Notes: generated from the letters alone by a model not told the origin. DNA of 64,000 nucleotides from Thermoplasmatales archaeon (GCA_016806715.1 CP060531.1:1845966-1909965), one strand, 5' to 3'. Shown: positions 26,370-35,110, counted from the stretch's first letter. Numbers and translations: made by a program.

Positions 26370-26852
26370 ATGTATACCGAGAAAAATTATCTAGACAAGA
26401 GCCATGCTGAACTAGTTAAGAAAGTGAAAACCCTGTCTGAGAATGGTGGAGATAAGGAGGCATTGTACAGAGAATTGCTTGATTCCTTAACTACCAATGT
26501 TGCAAAGGAAGAGGTTCTACTTTATCCACTGATGAAATATCTGAAATGTCGTGGAGACAAACACTGTGCCGAGCAGTTGGGGTTAATTTCAAATAATGCA
26601 TATTTCTTCTCTAAAGCGAGAGATTCAATGCAGCAAGTGATGGAATCAATGATGAAACTGGTTCAAAAGCTAGAGAAGGGAGCAAATCAAGGGTCGGACG
26701 AATCTCTGACTCTCAGGGAACTCAGAGAACATCTTGAAATAGATAATGCGTTCGTCTATCCTGCGGGAATGGGTGCTAAGGCCCTTTTGTTGCATGACAT
26801 GGACCTGCAGGAATGGATGAAGGCTCTATTGTCGCATGACACGGGAACATAG
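26370..26852 (+). CDS. Hemerythrin-like protein with degenerate ligand set
   Basis: 160 residues, with the same helix layout as the proteins at 6752 and 27554. Ligands are eroded: His12 is kept, but the second-helix His is Asn43 (Asn-x3-Glu47), the third-helix His is not evident, and the last helix has His121-x3-Asp125. A normal di-iron site is therefore unlikely. The frame is intact, so it may have a structural, sensory or different-metal role. It has its own upstream region and stands 200 bp after acnA. Confidence 0.6.
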   Translation: MYTEKNYLDKSHAELVKKVKTLSENGGDKEALYRELLDSLTTNVAKEEVLLYPLMKYLKCRGDKHCAEQLGLISNNAYFFSKARDSMQQVMESMMKLVQKLEKGANQGSDESLTLRELREHLEIDNAFVYPAGMGAKALLLHDMDLQEWMKALLSHDTGT

Positions 26853-26970
26853 GATGGAGTCAGACATACTTTTAAGAATGATATATATTCATGAAAATTG
26901 AGTCAATAAATAGAAACTATTTATAATGGGCCCCTCCTTGCCACGATTATAATCCTGCAGAAGTCTTGGT

Positions 26971-27210
26971 TTGGCTAGATTCTGCGATACTGATTTTAGA
27001 AGTAGTGGGGATATGTCCCGTCATTTGGAAAAGACTCACAGGATCGGGAAGAGGGCCAACTGCGTAACTAGCTCGTATAAGAGAACACTAAAATATGACC
27101 GGGCGACAGTGAATACTAAATATCTTTACGGCCAATCTGGCCGCATTCTGGATGAGGAGATCAAAGAAGGTTATCACATATTAGGACAAGAGGGGAAGAA
27201 TCATCCTTGA
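26971..27210 (+). CDS. Small basic protein with a C2H2 zinc-finger-like segment (weak)
   Basis: 79 residues from a TTG. The N-terminus 'RFCDTDFRSSGDMSRHLEKTHRIGK' resembles the second half of a C2H2 finger (Cys, Phe, His-x4-His), but the first Cys is missing in this frame. The rest is basic and lacks motifs. It could be a finger protein with lost 5' end or chance. The surrounding 26853-27553 contains nothing else I can support. Confidence 0.25.
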   Translation: MARFCDTDFRSSGDMSRHLEKTHRIGKRANCVTSSYKRTLKYDRATVNTKYLYGQSGRILDEEIKEGYHILGQEGKNHP

Positions 27211-27553
27211 AGAGTTGAATCTGAACAGTTCTGTTTAGCACGCCGGGATTAAGCTGGAAGGAGACCATCAAGAAACTAAATTAATGATCAGTGGAACTCA
27301 ATATTCATGTAAAGTCGGGTGTCTTTCCACATAATCCGTATTTCAGTATAATGCATAGATCACTGCCGGAGTATGCTGCATCTGTAGAACAAAACATTCA
27401 CTGAGCGAACTTTCAACTGTACCATTTTTAAAGGCCGTAATGTAAACTTTTTAACCAAATTTTAGCGGGTCTCACCTCCACCACCTTTGTACTCAAGTGA
27501 ATCCCGAAAAGTTTTGGGGCTATAAAGAATAACTACCATCCGATTATGCCAAT

Positions 27554-28021
27554 ATGACAGATGAAAAAAATATGCTGGATGAGGAACACGAAGAGTTGAT
27601 AGAGGCACTGGGAGAAGTAGCACGCGAAAAAACCGAGGTTGGAAGATTATTTTCTGAAGTCCTGGGAATTTTCAGGACACACCTCAACAGGGAAAATGAG
27701 ACCATAATCCCTTTGCTTGGATACCTCAAGGACAGGCTTGGCGGGTACGATGCAGATGGCAAAGAGGCGCTTAACATTGCACGAATGAAATTCGAGGATA
27801 GCTACCCCGAAATGATACAGGAACATGAAGACATGGCCAAACTTATCAGGTCTGCCCAGGAACTACTGAAGAACACCCCTGATAGACTAGCGTCAGACCT
27901 GGCCGGACATCTGCTCCACCATGTAGAGCTGGAAGAGGAGTTACTCTACCCTGCAGCTTTTGCATCTGGAGATCTAGTGGAATACGAACTGGAGCTCCCC
28001 GGTGAGAAAATCAAGCAATGA
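27554..28021 (+). CDS. Hemerythrin-like (HHE) domain protein
   Basis: 155 residues, the best-preserved copy in the window. Ligands: His12, His43-x3-Glu47, His91, and His119/122/123 with Glu127, giving the complete pattern of the family. 'LNRENETIIPLLGYLKDRLGG' is shared with the copies at 10 and 6752. ATG start with a CTATAAAG box about 37 nt upstream, so the transcript has a very short leader. It converges on the HTH_10 regulator gene. Confidence 0.78.
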   Translation: MTDEKNMLDEEHEELIEALGEVAREKTEVGRLFSEVLGIFRTHLNRENETIIPLLGYLKDRLGGYDADGKEALNIARMKFEDSYPEMIQEHEDMAKLIRSAQELLKNTPDRLASDLAGHLLHHVELEEELLYPAAFASGDLVEYELELPGEKIKQ

Positions 28022-28068
28022 TTTTAGAACAATCATTACAATTTTTTCTTTCCCGTTTTCAAAAAAAT

Positions 28069-28701
28069 TTATTCATCTCTTTTCTTGAAATATGATGATA
28101 TTATGTGTTTCTCGGCACGCCTAAGTATCTCAGCTAGTGTTACATAGGAAACATTAAGCCTCTTTGACAGGCCCTCAAGATTGACTTTCTTGGGATAATC
28201 AAAGAAACCAAGTTCAAGAGCTGTCTTCACCACTAACTCCTGCCTAGATGTAATATCACTCCTTTTGGAGAGGGCACGTTTCTTGAGCAGTTCGAACTTC
28301 ACACCATCTTCCTCAAGCCTCTTAAGAAATCCACTGACGGTTGCTTCATCTGGCACTAGCCATTTCATGATTATGTCACCAGAGTTGTCGGAGTAAGCTT
28401 CTGTGAGGAACAGATCCCAATTCAGGATTGATCTGCATATTGCACACTCATGCGCATTGACAATAGCAGTCGCATGAGTGTCATCCACGATTGTCACGTT
28501 ATTCTTTTCAGCTTTCTTTCCGTTTAGAAACTCTGAAGAAAATCCCTCGATCTTTCCGTAAGGCATGAAAATTTCAAAAAGGTCCTTCACCGTTTCACCG
28601 CTCATCCTGATGTCCCTGATCTTGATGCTTGCGGAATGTGTTTCCACTAAGTCTTTAATCCAGGCTACCGGTTCCTTGAATTTTATCTCAACTTCCATCA
28701 A
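28069..28701 (-). CDS. HTH_10 (bacterio-opsin activator type) transcription regulator
   Basis: 210 residues. The C-terminal 55 form the archaeal HTH_10 domain: 'TSRQELVVKTALELGFFDYP' then 'LSKRLNVSYVTLAEILRRAEKHI'. The N-terminal ~140 residues are a sensor-like domain holding 'NAHECAICRSIL' with Cys86-x2-Cys89 next to His84, which could bind metal, a cluster or NO-reactive thiols. Likely DNA-binding regulator of nearby genes such as the hemerythrins or nar operon (inference from position). ATG start. Confidence 0.85.
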   Translation of the reverse strand: MMEVEIKFKEPVAWIKDLVETHSASIKIRDIRMSGETVKDLFEIFMPYGKIEGFSSEFLNGKKAEKNNVTIVDDTHATAIVNAHECAICRSILNWDLFLTEAYSDNSGDIIMKWLVPDEATVSGFLKRLEEDGVKFELLKKRALSKRSDITSRQELVVKTALELGFFDYPKKVNLEGLSKRLNVSYVTLAEILRRAEKHIISSYFKKRDE

Positions 28702-28914
28702 GAGTATCTGATGACTTTATTTCTCCCTGGTTATTAAGTTGAATGTCTACTGGTTACAGAACGATAGCTTGGGTCGCGACTCGATATTGAACATCGATCT
28801 ATTGAGCACAAAATGTGGAACCAATGGATCTTGGTCAGGCGCAAAATAATTGAGTTTCAATGAACATAAATAATAATGAACTGTGAACTCATCGCGGCGG
28901 AAAAAGCAATGTAT

Positions 28915-29703
28915 TCAAAGAAGGCTAGTTGTTACAAGTGCAATGAGAGCGGCGATCGTCCAGACTGATGAAAGTATACCTACTTTCCTGATCGAGTTTG
29001 TAGTAAATAATGGATAAGATGCTGCAGAAAGAATCGCTACTGTAAGAAATATGGTAAATTCTGATAAGTTCCCCATAGTGCCGAAATAAAGAATCAAGAT
29101 TGAAAAGAAAATGAGTGAAAGTCCAGACGTTCTTGAAAGCAAACTCTTCTTACTTTTCAAGATGATGGTATCGATCTTAATTCTCACGCTAATAATAATT
29201 ATAACGTTGATAAGTGCCAGGAAGATGTATGCCGTAATCTCAGGTTTGGTAATGATCCCTGTAAAAGCACTGTTAAACAGCACAAACTGCCCAATAACAA
29301 ACAAGATCGATGCAGAACGGGTAGCCAGATTTCTTTCTGGAAGCTTATACATTAATAAGAAAAGAAGCAGAAGGGGAAAAGAGGGAAAAACTAACGCATA
29401 CAGCGGGAGTTTCGCAGCAACGAGCCCCGCAAAGGTAACCGAAAAGAGTGTTAAGAGCAGGATCTTCTGGGGCCAGATCAGATTTGTATTTATAGCTCGA
29501 AGGATGCTGGCTCGTCCAAGTTTCCACTGCCTCATTGCAACCAAGAATGGGTCGTACACAGAAATTGTTGGGATTGCAAGCAAAAAAAGAATCACTCCCC
29601 ATAAGGAGAAACTCTTTGCAAGAATGACTGAAAGCGCAAATGAAGTCGCCCAGCTTATTGACAAACCATGTTCCTTTGGCAACCATTTCATTTGCGAGAC
29701 CAA
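28915..29703 (-). CDS. YwiC-like membrane protein
   Basis: 262 residues with about seven or eight transmembrane helices. The N-terminus 'MKWLPKEHGLSISWA' carries the PKEHG signature of YwiC-like proteins. In Bacillus subtilis ywiC lies within the nar/fnr region, so its presence near this nar operon is a notable shared context. Function is unknown; it is an integral membrane protein without obvious cofactors. The start may be the ATG at 29703 or the Met five codons on. Spacers of about 200 bp lie on both sides. Confidence 0.65.
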   Translation of the reverse strand: MVSQMKWLPKEHGLSISWATSFALSVILAKSFSLWGVILFLLAIPTISVYDPFLVAMRQWKLGRASILRAINTNLIWPQKILLLTLFSVTFAGLVAAKLPLYALVFPSFPLLLLFLLMYKLPERNLATRSASILFVIGQFVLFNSAFTGIITKPEITAYIFLALINVIIIISVRIKIDTIILKSKKSLLSRTSGLSLIFFSILILYFGTMGNLSEFTIFLTVAILSAASYPLFTTNSIRKVGILSSVWTIAALIALVTTSLL

Positions 29704-29871
29704 GCCACCTATAGAAAATCATATATCTATTCCACCCCTGAATACTTAGGGGGCCATAGAAAAGCGCCTTAACTCTGAATTTATAATCACAAAGACTGGT
29801 CAGTGTTGTTTGTATGCTATCTAAAGAACTGTTATGCAATCTTTTTGGATAATAAGTAAGCACGCGGGAAA

Positions 29872-30300
29872 TTAAGCACGATTCTTTGTAGTGAGTCTAC
29901 AACCCGGATCTACGAGTCCTTGAATCCTTTCCCTTAGTTTGCCGTATTCACCACGATTGGATTCAATGAACAGGGCATCCTCAATCGTCCCCACCTTCAC
30001 TCTGATGCGGTTTGCTGTGATCTGATCCCTGATGCCATTGAAAAGAAGGTGATCCTTTCCGGTTTCTGAAAGCCTTCCGCAGGAGTACCATATGTGCTTC
30101 CGTCCGGTAATTTCCAAAGGAATCCAAGAAATTTCATAAAGGAGATATAGTAATTGATCACCTTCTCTACCTAGGGGATAGAGACGTTGTATCTCTTCTG
30201 ATGCAGAGCACGGGCCATGGTTCGTTCTTCCCCATTCTCTGTCTCGTTGTCATAGCGACCTGCAAGAATATCCCTGATCCTCTTATAATCTACGCGACAT
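29872..30300 (-). pseudogene. IS5-type transposase, N-terminal remnant
   Basis: Reading from 30300 down: 'MARALHQKRYNV..' (ATG at 30218), a stop, 'VEKVINYYISFMKFLGF..KLPDGST', then a frameshift into 'WYSCGRLSETGKDHLLFNGIRDQ' and 'VGTIEDALFIESNRGEYGK', ending at 29872. These match successive segments of IS5-type transposases (F-P-D-S/G-T, RLSE-GKD, KGTI-DA-FI). One nonsense codon and one frameshift are visible. The first catalytic Asp region is at 'IEDALFIES'; the C-terminal half is gone. Confidence 0.6.
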
Positions 30301-30630
30301 CTTAAACCAGAAGGGGGAGCGCCAAAACTCTCAGCATTCTATGGAGCTCAGATTATCCTATCTGGAGCAGATTCATATATTTTGGTCTTAGAGTTATGAA
30401 AAAATGTTTCTGTAGGGGTTTTGGAAGACTCGATCAGAATTTAACCTCCTGATTCCAGAACTTTATGTATTAGACTTTGAAAAGAATTTGCCATTTTAGA
30501 GGGATGCACTAGACTCAAGATCGAGTATGAAATTGTGAAATCGAAGTTTTCGTTGAATTAATTATAGGGAAGTGAAAAACGCAGTAATAAGGCGGAATTA
30601 ATGTCTGATCTCCTGAACTGAGCCATGATT
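30301..30630. other. Spacer after trmI
   Basis: About 330 A/T-rich bases with no gene or strong structure that I can support. Confidence 0.4.
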
Positions 30631-31392
30631 CTATGCGACATCTGTTACATAGTTTCCTGAATTCATGACAAATGTAATGAAACCAGTGTGTTTAAGCCCG
30701 GTACCATCAGGTCTTGTAGATCCAGGCCTGACTATTATTTTCCTTAATTCAAGTTCCACGGTTTCAACGACGGTGAAGCCCATGTCTGTAGCATCGGTAA
30801 CGAATCTTTCCGACTGGTTGAAATTAGGGCAGTATGAAACAAGAATACCTCCACTACGTAGATACTTCTTTGAAACGGCCAATGAATCCCAGGGATTTGG
30901 AACATCCAGGATGCAAGCATCGACACCTCTTAACCCGTGATCATTTTCCATCCTGTCATTTATTGTATGCCAGTTTCTAAGATCAAAAAACCTTTCCAGG
31001 CCAGCCCTGGCGGTGTTAATTCTCCCGGAATCATAATCAATGGTCGTAAGGGTACCACCGTTACCAATGGCCCAGAGAAGGTGTGCAGTCAGGGCGCCGC
31101 TTCCAACCCCTGATTCAACAACGTTACTTCCGGGATGTATACCTGATCTTGCTATTATGTAGGATGCGTCGTATGCCTGAATTATCTGTGCCTTTCTCTC
31201 TGAAATAAGGGGAAATAGTGATGGATTGAAGTCCATTACATGCCATATCTCATTGTTTATTCTGATTGAATCCCCGCTATCTATGGATGAGTTCCTGCTG
31301 AGATGAAATGTCTTTCCGCGAATAGAGACAGTGAAATTTTCATTATCAAGTGTGCCATACTTTTCCTCACACTGGATTACTTTCATTGCCAA
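30631..31392 (-). CDS. trmI: tRNA (adenine-58-N1)-methyltransferase
   Basis: 253 residues. N-terminal beta domain, then a class I methyltransferase fold with the SAM motif 'VVESGVGSGALTAHL', 'TTIDYDSGRINTAR' and the catalytic-site strand 'ACILDVPNPWDS'. This is the archaeal/bacterial TrmI type that methylates the T-loop (A58, and A57 in archaea). Stand-alone gene adjacent to the IS607-type element, whose tnpB ends 60 bp upstream of its start. The start could be ATG 31392 or the third codon ATG. Confidence 0.88.
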   Translation of the reverse strand: MAMKVIQCEEKYGTLDNENFTVSIRGKTFHLSRNSSIDSGDSIRINNEIWHVMDFNPSLFPLISERKAQIIQAYDASYIIARSGIHPGSNVVESGVGSGALTAHLLWAIGNGGTLTTIDYDSGRINTARAGLERFFDLRNWHTINDRMENDHGLRGVDACILDVPNPWDSLAVSKKYLRSGGILVSYCPNFNQSERFVTDATDMGFTVVETVELELRKIIVRPGSTRPDGTGLKHTGFITFVMNSGNYVTDVA

Positions 31393-31452
31393 GTATTTTC
31401 ATCACATATAAAAAGATCAGAGAATGTCAGGTTACGGTTTCCGTTAACCATG

Positions 31453-32709
31453 TTAACTTCGACCTTTGGAAGTTATCATCTGACTGATGCTTAAACTTCG
31501 TGGGTATAACCCTATACCCTCTATCCCGTTGGCGAACGCTTCGGGGACTGCTTTCTTCATTATGTTATATGATGCCTGGAGATCGGCATGGATCAGCTTT
31601 CCGTTTGCGGATCGGAATGTGCCTCTCCTGATCCTCCTTCCCAAGTATGTGTCATGGTGTTCTACGCTCTCATTATCAAGGAATGAACATTTGCTTGTGT
31701 GATCCTCGTTCTGTATCATGACATTGATTCCAGCCTCTTCGGCTTTATATTTTATCTGTGTTATGAGCATGTTGAAGGGCAGCTGGACAAAGTTCTGGTT
31801 ATTCTTCCTTCCCATGGCTGGGGACTGCTTCCATTCCTTGTTATGCCCTATGACGATTGTGTCTATTCCCATGCTCTTTGCATACTCCACAATGGATTTC
31901 GAAACCTTATGCATGATGTCCTTGACCTTCCTGTTTCTCTTCATGAAGAGTTTCTGCAACCTCTTGGTCTGCTTTCTCTCATTTCCCTGAAGGTCGTTTA
32001 TGCTCCTGTATCTAGCAAGTTCCTTGTTAAAATACTGATTGATCGATTTGAGCAATCCTGCCTTTACAGCAATCCCTTTGTCAGGGATGTTGTTACCCAT
32101 AGTTACAAGATTCCTCACGCCGATGTCCATGCCCATGACCCTTTTTGGCTTTGGTACAGGTATATCTGCTATCTCCTTCTCGTACACTATTTCCATCATG
32201 TACCCTGTGCCCTGTGGCACTATCCTTACCTCTTTCAGCTTTACGTCATTCAGCCTTGTTTTTACCTCCACACCCATTATCCTGGGGAATTTCAGTATCC
32301 TATTCTCTATGCTGCACTGCTGGTTGGTGAATATCAAGAGGAATTCACCGTCTCTGGCCTTGTATCCCGGCAATCCGGGTCTTCCCATGAATTTATCAGG
32401 ACGCTTCTTCCATGCCTTTATTGCTCTGAAGAACGAGTCCCATGCCTGTTTGGTCTTCCTTATGGTCCACTGTGCTGTCTGTGCCGGTAATTTCTGGTAA
32501 TTGTTGTGATCCTCTTCTTCAGATGGTTCCTGGAATATCTTCACCAGATCTCCGTATGTTGTGAGCTTCTGTTTATCGATGAATTGCTGTCTCAGTATGT
32601 AGTTGACCTGGTTGTAGAGGTTCTTGGAGAGATGGCACATATGTGAGATGGTGTCGTTTTCCCTTAAGTATACCTGCTCTGTTCTCCTAACCTTCATACC
32701 CGACCTCAA
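31453..32709 (-). CDS. tnpB: TnpB (RuvC-like RNA-guided nuclease of IS607-type element)
   Basis: 418 residues. RuvC-like residues: Asp195 in 'GMDIGVRNL', a Glu in 'IGHNKEW' (about 292), and Asp376 in 'IHADLQASYNI'. Well-studied TnpB proteins are nucleases guided by an RNA transcribed from the element's end. Between residues 338 and 376, where a four-Cys zinc ribbon is usual, only Cys341 remains ('TSKCSFLD...GRRIRRG'), a variant also common in this subgroup. The start overlaps the end of tnpA by 23 nt. A guide RNA, if present, would cover the tnpB 3' end and the bases towards 31400. Confidence 0.9.
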   Translation of the reverse strand: MRSGMKVRRTEQVYLRENDTISHMCHLSKNLYNQVNYILRQQFIDKQKLTTYGDLVKIFQEPSEEEDHNNYQKLPAQTAQWTIRKTKQAWDSFFRAIKAWKKRPDKFMGRPGLPGYKARDGEFLLIFTNQQCSIENRILKFPRIMGVEVKTRLNDVKLKEVRIVPQGTGYMMEIVYEKEIADIPVPKPKRVMGMDIGVRNLVTMGNNIPDKGIAVKAGLLKSINQYFNKELARYRSINDLQGNERKQTKRLQKLFMKRNRKVKDIMHKVSKSIVEYAKSMGIDTIVIGHNKEWKQSPAMGRKNNQNFVQLPFNMLITQIKYKAEEAGINVMIQNEDHTSKCSFLDNESVEHHDTYLGRRIRRGTFRSANGKLIHADLQASYNIMKKAVPEAFANGIEGIGLYPRSLSISQMITSKGRS

Positions 32710-33274
32710 TGGAATGATTCCGGCGTCTGGAATACATCTTCATGGAGTAACTGTGCAGCATTGAAGCTATATCCTCAAAGACCTCCCCGGAATCGAGTTC
32801 TGTACTGCCTACTTCCGAGATAATCACTATTTCTGTTCTGTATTTCCTGAACAGGTAGCTGAACAATTCAAAACCAACCCTGCTTAGCCTGTCCTTATAG
32901 GTTACTATCACTTTTTCAACTTTGTTGTTTATAATCTCATCTAACATCTCAAAGAATCCTTTCCGTTTCTCGAATGATATGCCGGATGCAATATCCGAGT
33001 ATATTGCACTTATCGTATACCCATTCATGAAGCACCACTGTTTCAGTTGTTGAATCTGGTTCTGAAGATCGTTCTTCTGCTTGTAAGTGGATACGCGTGC
33101 ATATAACACAGTTTTTCTCTTGACATCCTTGTTCAGGATTTTATAAACGTCTTCCTCATTGTAGTTGTATCGTTTGTTGGGCATCACGGTGTACCTGATC
33201 CTGCCGTTCTTTGAGTAGACATGAAGAGTCTTTCTGGAAATTTGCAATAAATTCAAAACTTCTTCAGCCTTCAT
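32687..33274 (-). CDS. tnpA: IS607-type serine recombinase TnpA
   Basis: 195 residues from ATG 33274 (an upstream in-frame ATG at 33292 is also possible). N-terminal MerR-like helix-turn-helix 'EEVLNLLQISRKTLHVYSKNGRI', then the small serine-recombinase domain with the catalytic Ser in 'YARVSTYKQ' (residue 62 from this start) and 'VIVTYKDRLSRVGFELF'. It cuts and rejoins DNA for excision and integration of the element. The frame is intact, with all key residues visible. Confidence 0.92.
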   Translation of the reverse strand: MKAEEVLNLLQISRKTLHVYSKNGRIRYTVMPNKRYNYNEEDVYKILNKDVKRKTVLYARVSTYKQKNDLQNQIQQLKQWCFMNGYTISAIYSDIASGISFEKRKGFFEMLDEIINNKVEKVIVTYKDRLSRVGFELFSYLFRKYRTEIVIISEVGSTELDSGEVFEDIASMLHSYSMKMYSRRRNHSIEVGYEG

Positions 33275-33323
33275 GGTTAATGTATTATACAAAATAAGTA
33301 TATATTATTATTATTTTACTTGA

Positions 33324-34622
33324 CTATAACTGGTCATAATGAATCACAATCAAGTCGGAAACATTGGTACCCGTGAATCCCGTAATGATTGCAGACCTGT
33401 TTTTTGCAAGAAGTGTGTATGTATCGTTATTGTCAAGATATGCTTCAATGCCTAATTTGGACAGTTCCAACAGGGAGCTGTTATCTAAGATCCCACCCAT
33501 TGCAGGGCTGCTCCCATCTATCCCATCGGTACCTATGGACATTATGGTGAAACGTTCGTCCCGCTTCATTTCCACTGCAAATCGTATCGCGAGTTCCTGG
33601 TTTCTTCCTCCCATGCCCTTTCCCTTTACGTGCACTGTTGTCTCCCCTCCGGTAACCAGCCAGAACCCATGTCCCTTCAGATCATATATCGCTCTGCATG
33701 TGTTTGCAATGAGCCGGGAAACAGTGACAACATCTCCGCTTATGTCGCTTCCAAGAACAACCGGTATCTCCCCGAGTTTTTCTATCTTTTGGGTTATTCC
33801 TTTTACGAAGTCGCGATTTCCGAGTATTATGGTATTGGACACTTTCTCGAAATATTTGTCCGTTTGACTTTCATCCAACATGGAAAGAAGATCTTCCGAC
33901 TTGTAGCCGCACATACCGGAGTATTTTAGGATCGTTCTGGATATAAATTCCCTGTCCTGCCCGGATGGGCTTAGCGGACCTGACGCGATAACGCTTACGT
34001 CATCTCCTATTACATCTGAGATTATATACGCCCTCACTGTGGCTGGATAAAGGATCCTTGCAAGTTTTCCGGCTTTCACTGCAGAAAGTACTCCTCTAAC
34101 TGCATTCATTTCCCTTATGTCAGCACCAGCCGACATCATGCACTTTCCTATCCTGGAAATGTCATCTATGCTGAAACCCGCTTCAGGTTTTTCAAACAAA
34201 GCAGATCCACCCCCGGAAATCAATACCAACACAAGGTCCGTATGATCGAGGCCTTTCAGGTCACCAATAATAGCTTCTGTAGAAGCTTCACTTAGGGCTC
34301 CAGTTTCAGGATGCGTTCCCCTTAGAATCTTCAATTCGTCAAAAGCATTGACTATTTCCATGTTCTCCGGTGCGACTATCTCTGCGAGTACTGGATTCTT
34401 CCGGATAAATCTCCTGATTCCGGCATACATGTTGTAGGACGCCTTTCCAAATCCTATTATGAAAATTTTGTTGAATGAGTCAGTCAGTTCAGAAATCTCC
34501 TTCCCGAAATTTGAAAAGATACTCTCTGGGCTAAGTTCCCCAAAAACTTCGCTGATTGATGAAATTAGGATTTTTCCCCTTTTCCCGATGTTGATATCTT
34601 TTGCGTTAATTATCTCTATCAA
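33324..34622 (-). CDS. Glycerate 2-kinase (MOFRL family)
   Basis: 432 residues. N-terminal domain with 'IFIIGFGKASYNMYAG' and 'LVLISGGGSALFEKP', then a C-terminal MOFRL domain with 'LVTGGETTVHVKGKGMGGRNQELAI' and 'GTDGIDGSSPAMGG'. It phosphorylates D-glycerate to 2-phosphoglycerate, the last step of the non-phosphorylative Entner-Doudoroff route used by Thermoplasmatales. ATG start. Its stop lies 32 bp from the IS607-type tnpA, so the mobile element sits immediately downstream and leaves the gene whole. Confidence 0.93.
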   Translation of the reverse strand: MIEIINAKDINIGKRGKILISSISEVFGELSPESIFSNFGKEISELTDSFNKIFIIGFGKASYNMYAGIRRFIRKNPVLAEIVAPENMEIVNAFDELKILRGTHPETGALSEASTEAIIGDLKGLDHTDLVLVLISGGGSALFEKPEAGFSIDDISRIGKCMMSAGADIREMNAVRGVLSAVKAGKLARILYPATVRAYIISDVIGDDVSVIASGPLSPSGQDREFISRTILKYSGMCGYKSEDLLSMLDESQTDKYFEKVSNTIILGNRDFVKGITQKIEKLGEIPVVLGSDISGDVVTVSRLIANTCRAIYDLKGHGFWLVTGGETTVHVKGKGMGGRNQELAIRFAVEMKRDERFTIMSIGTDGIDGSSPAMGGILDNSSLLELSKLGIEAYLDNNDTYTLLAKNRSAIITGFTGTNVSDLIVIHYDQL

Positions 34623-34750
34623 TTTGATACCCTTCCAGCAGAATTGTTTTGTTTACAGATACAGGATAATAAAAGAAAACAGTATATACTTACCTACAAA
34701 AATTCAGGGTAGCATCCTGTGACACAAATGGCTCGCTGTATGGCGTCAGC

Positions 34751-35110
34751 TCAGTCGTATTCAAGATCTAGACCGGACATCAGCCACTTCATTATGCCAC
34801 CATCTGTGTTGTAAACATTATTGAGGCCCTGATCCATCAGGTATCTTGCCGCATAGTAACTCCGCTCACCACTATTACATATAAGAATTATCTTCTTTCC
34901 TTCGTGTTTCTTGATGGAGTCAAACCTGTCCGGTATCTCGCCCATAGGGATGTGAATGGAATTCTTCACGTGCCCGGTGTCTCCGTAATACTCCCATGGT
35001 TCTCTTACATCTATTACCACAGCTGAATCAGGCTCATTTTCGAAAATCTCGCTGATGTCAAACGGTGACAAATTGTTCACTTTCTTGGAAGAGAATGGAG
35101 CTAATGACAT
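34751..35110 (-). CDS. Rhodanese-like sulfurtransferase
   Basis: 119 residues, single domain. 'VVIDVREPWEYYGDTGHVKNSIHIP' is the rhodanese entry motif, and the active loop is Cys78-NSGERS, the normal six-residue loop. Compared with the rhodanese at 20520 the loop is canonical. Likely soluble persulfide carrier. Stand-alone, divergent from cobA. Confidence 0.9.
   Translation of the reverse strand: MSLAPFSSKKVNNLSPFDISEIFENEPDSAVVIDVREPWEYYGDTGHVKNSIHIPMGEIPDRFDSIKKHEGKKIILICNSGERSYYAARYLMDQGLNNVYNTDGGIMKWLMSGLDLEYD

Larger units (their letters stand above)
31453..33292 (-). mobile_element. IS607-type element (tnpA serine recombinase + tnpB)
   Basis: Two overlapping minus-strand genes, a MerR-like-HTH serine recombinase followed by TnpB, define the IS607 family. 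Such elements lack terminal inverted repeats and target duplications, so the exact ends cannot be read; the coordinates given are those of the genes. The left flank is trmI and the right flank is the stop of the glycerate kinase gene, 32 bp beyond the tnpA start. Both genes appear intact. Confidence 0.88.

Noticed and set aside
31699-32500. Long plus-strand frames opposite tnpB
   Set aside because: Shadow of the TnpB coding strand, without motifs; the minus-strand product is unmistakable.
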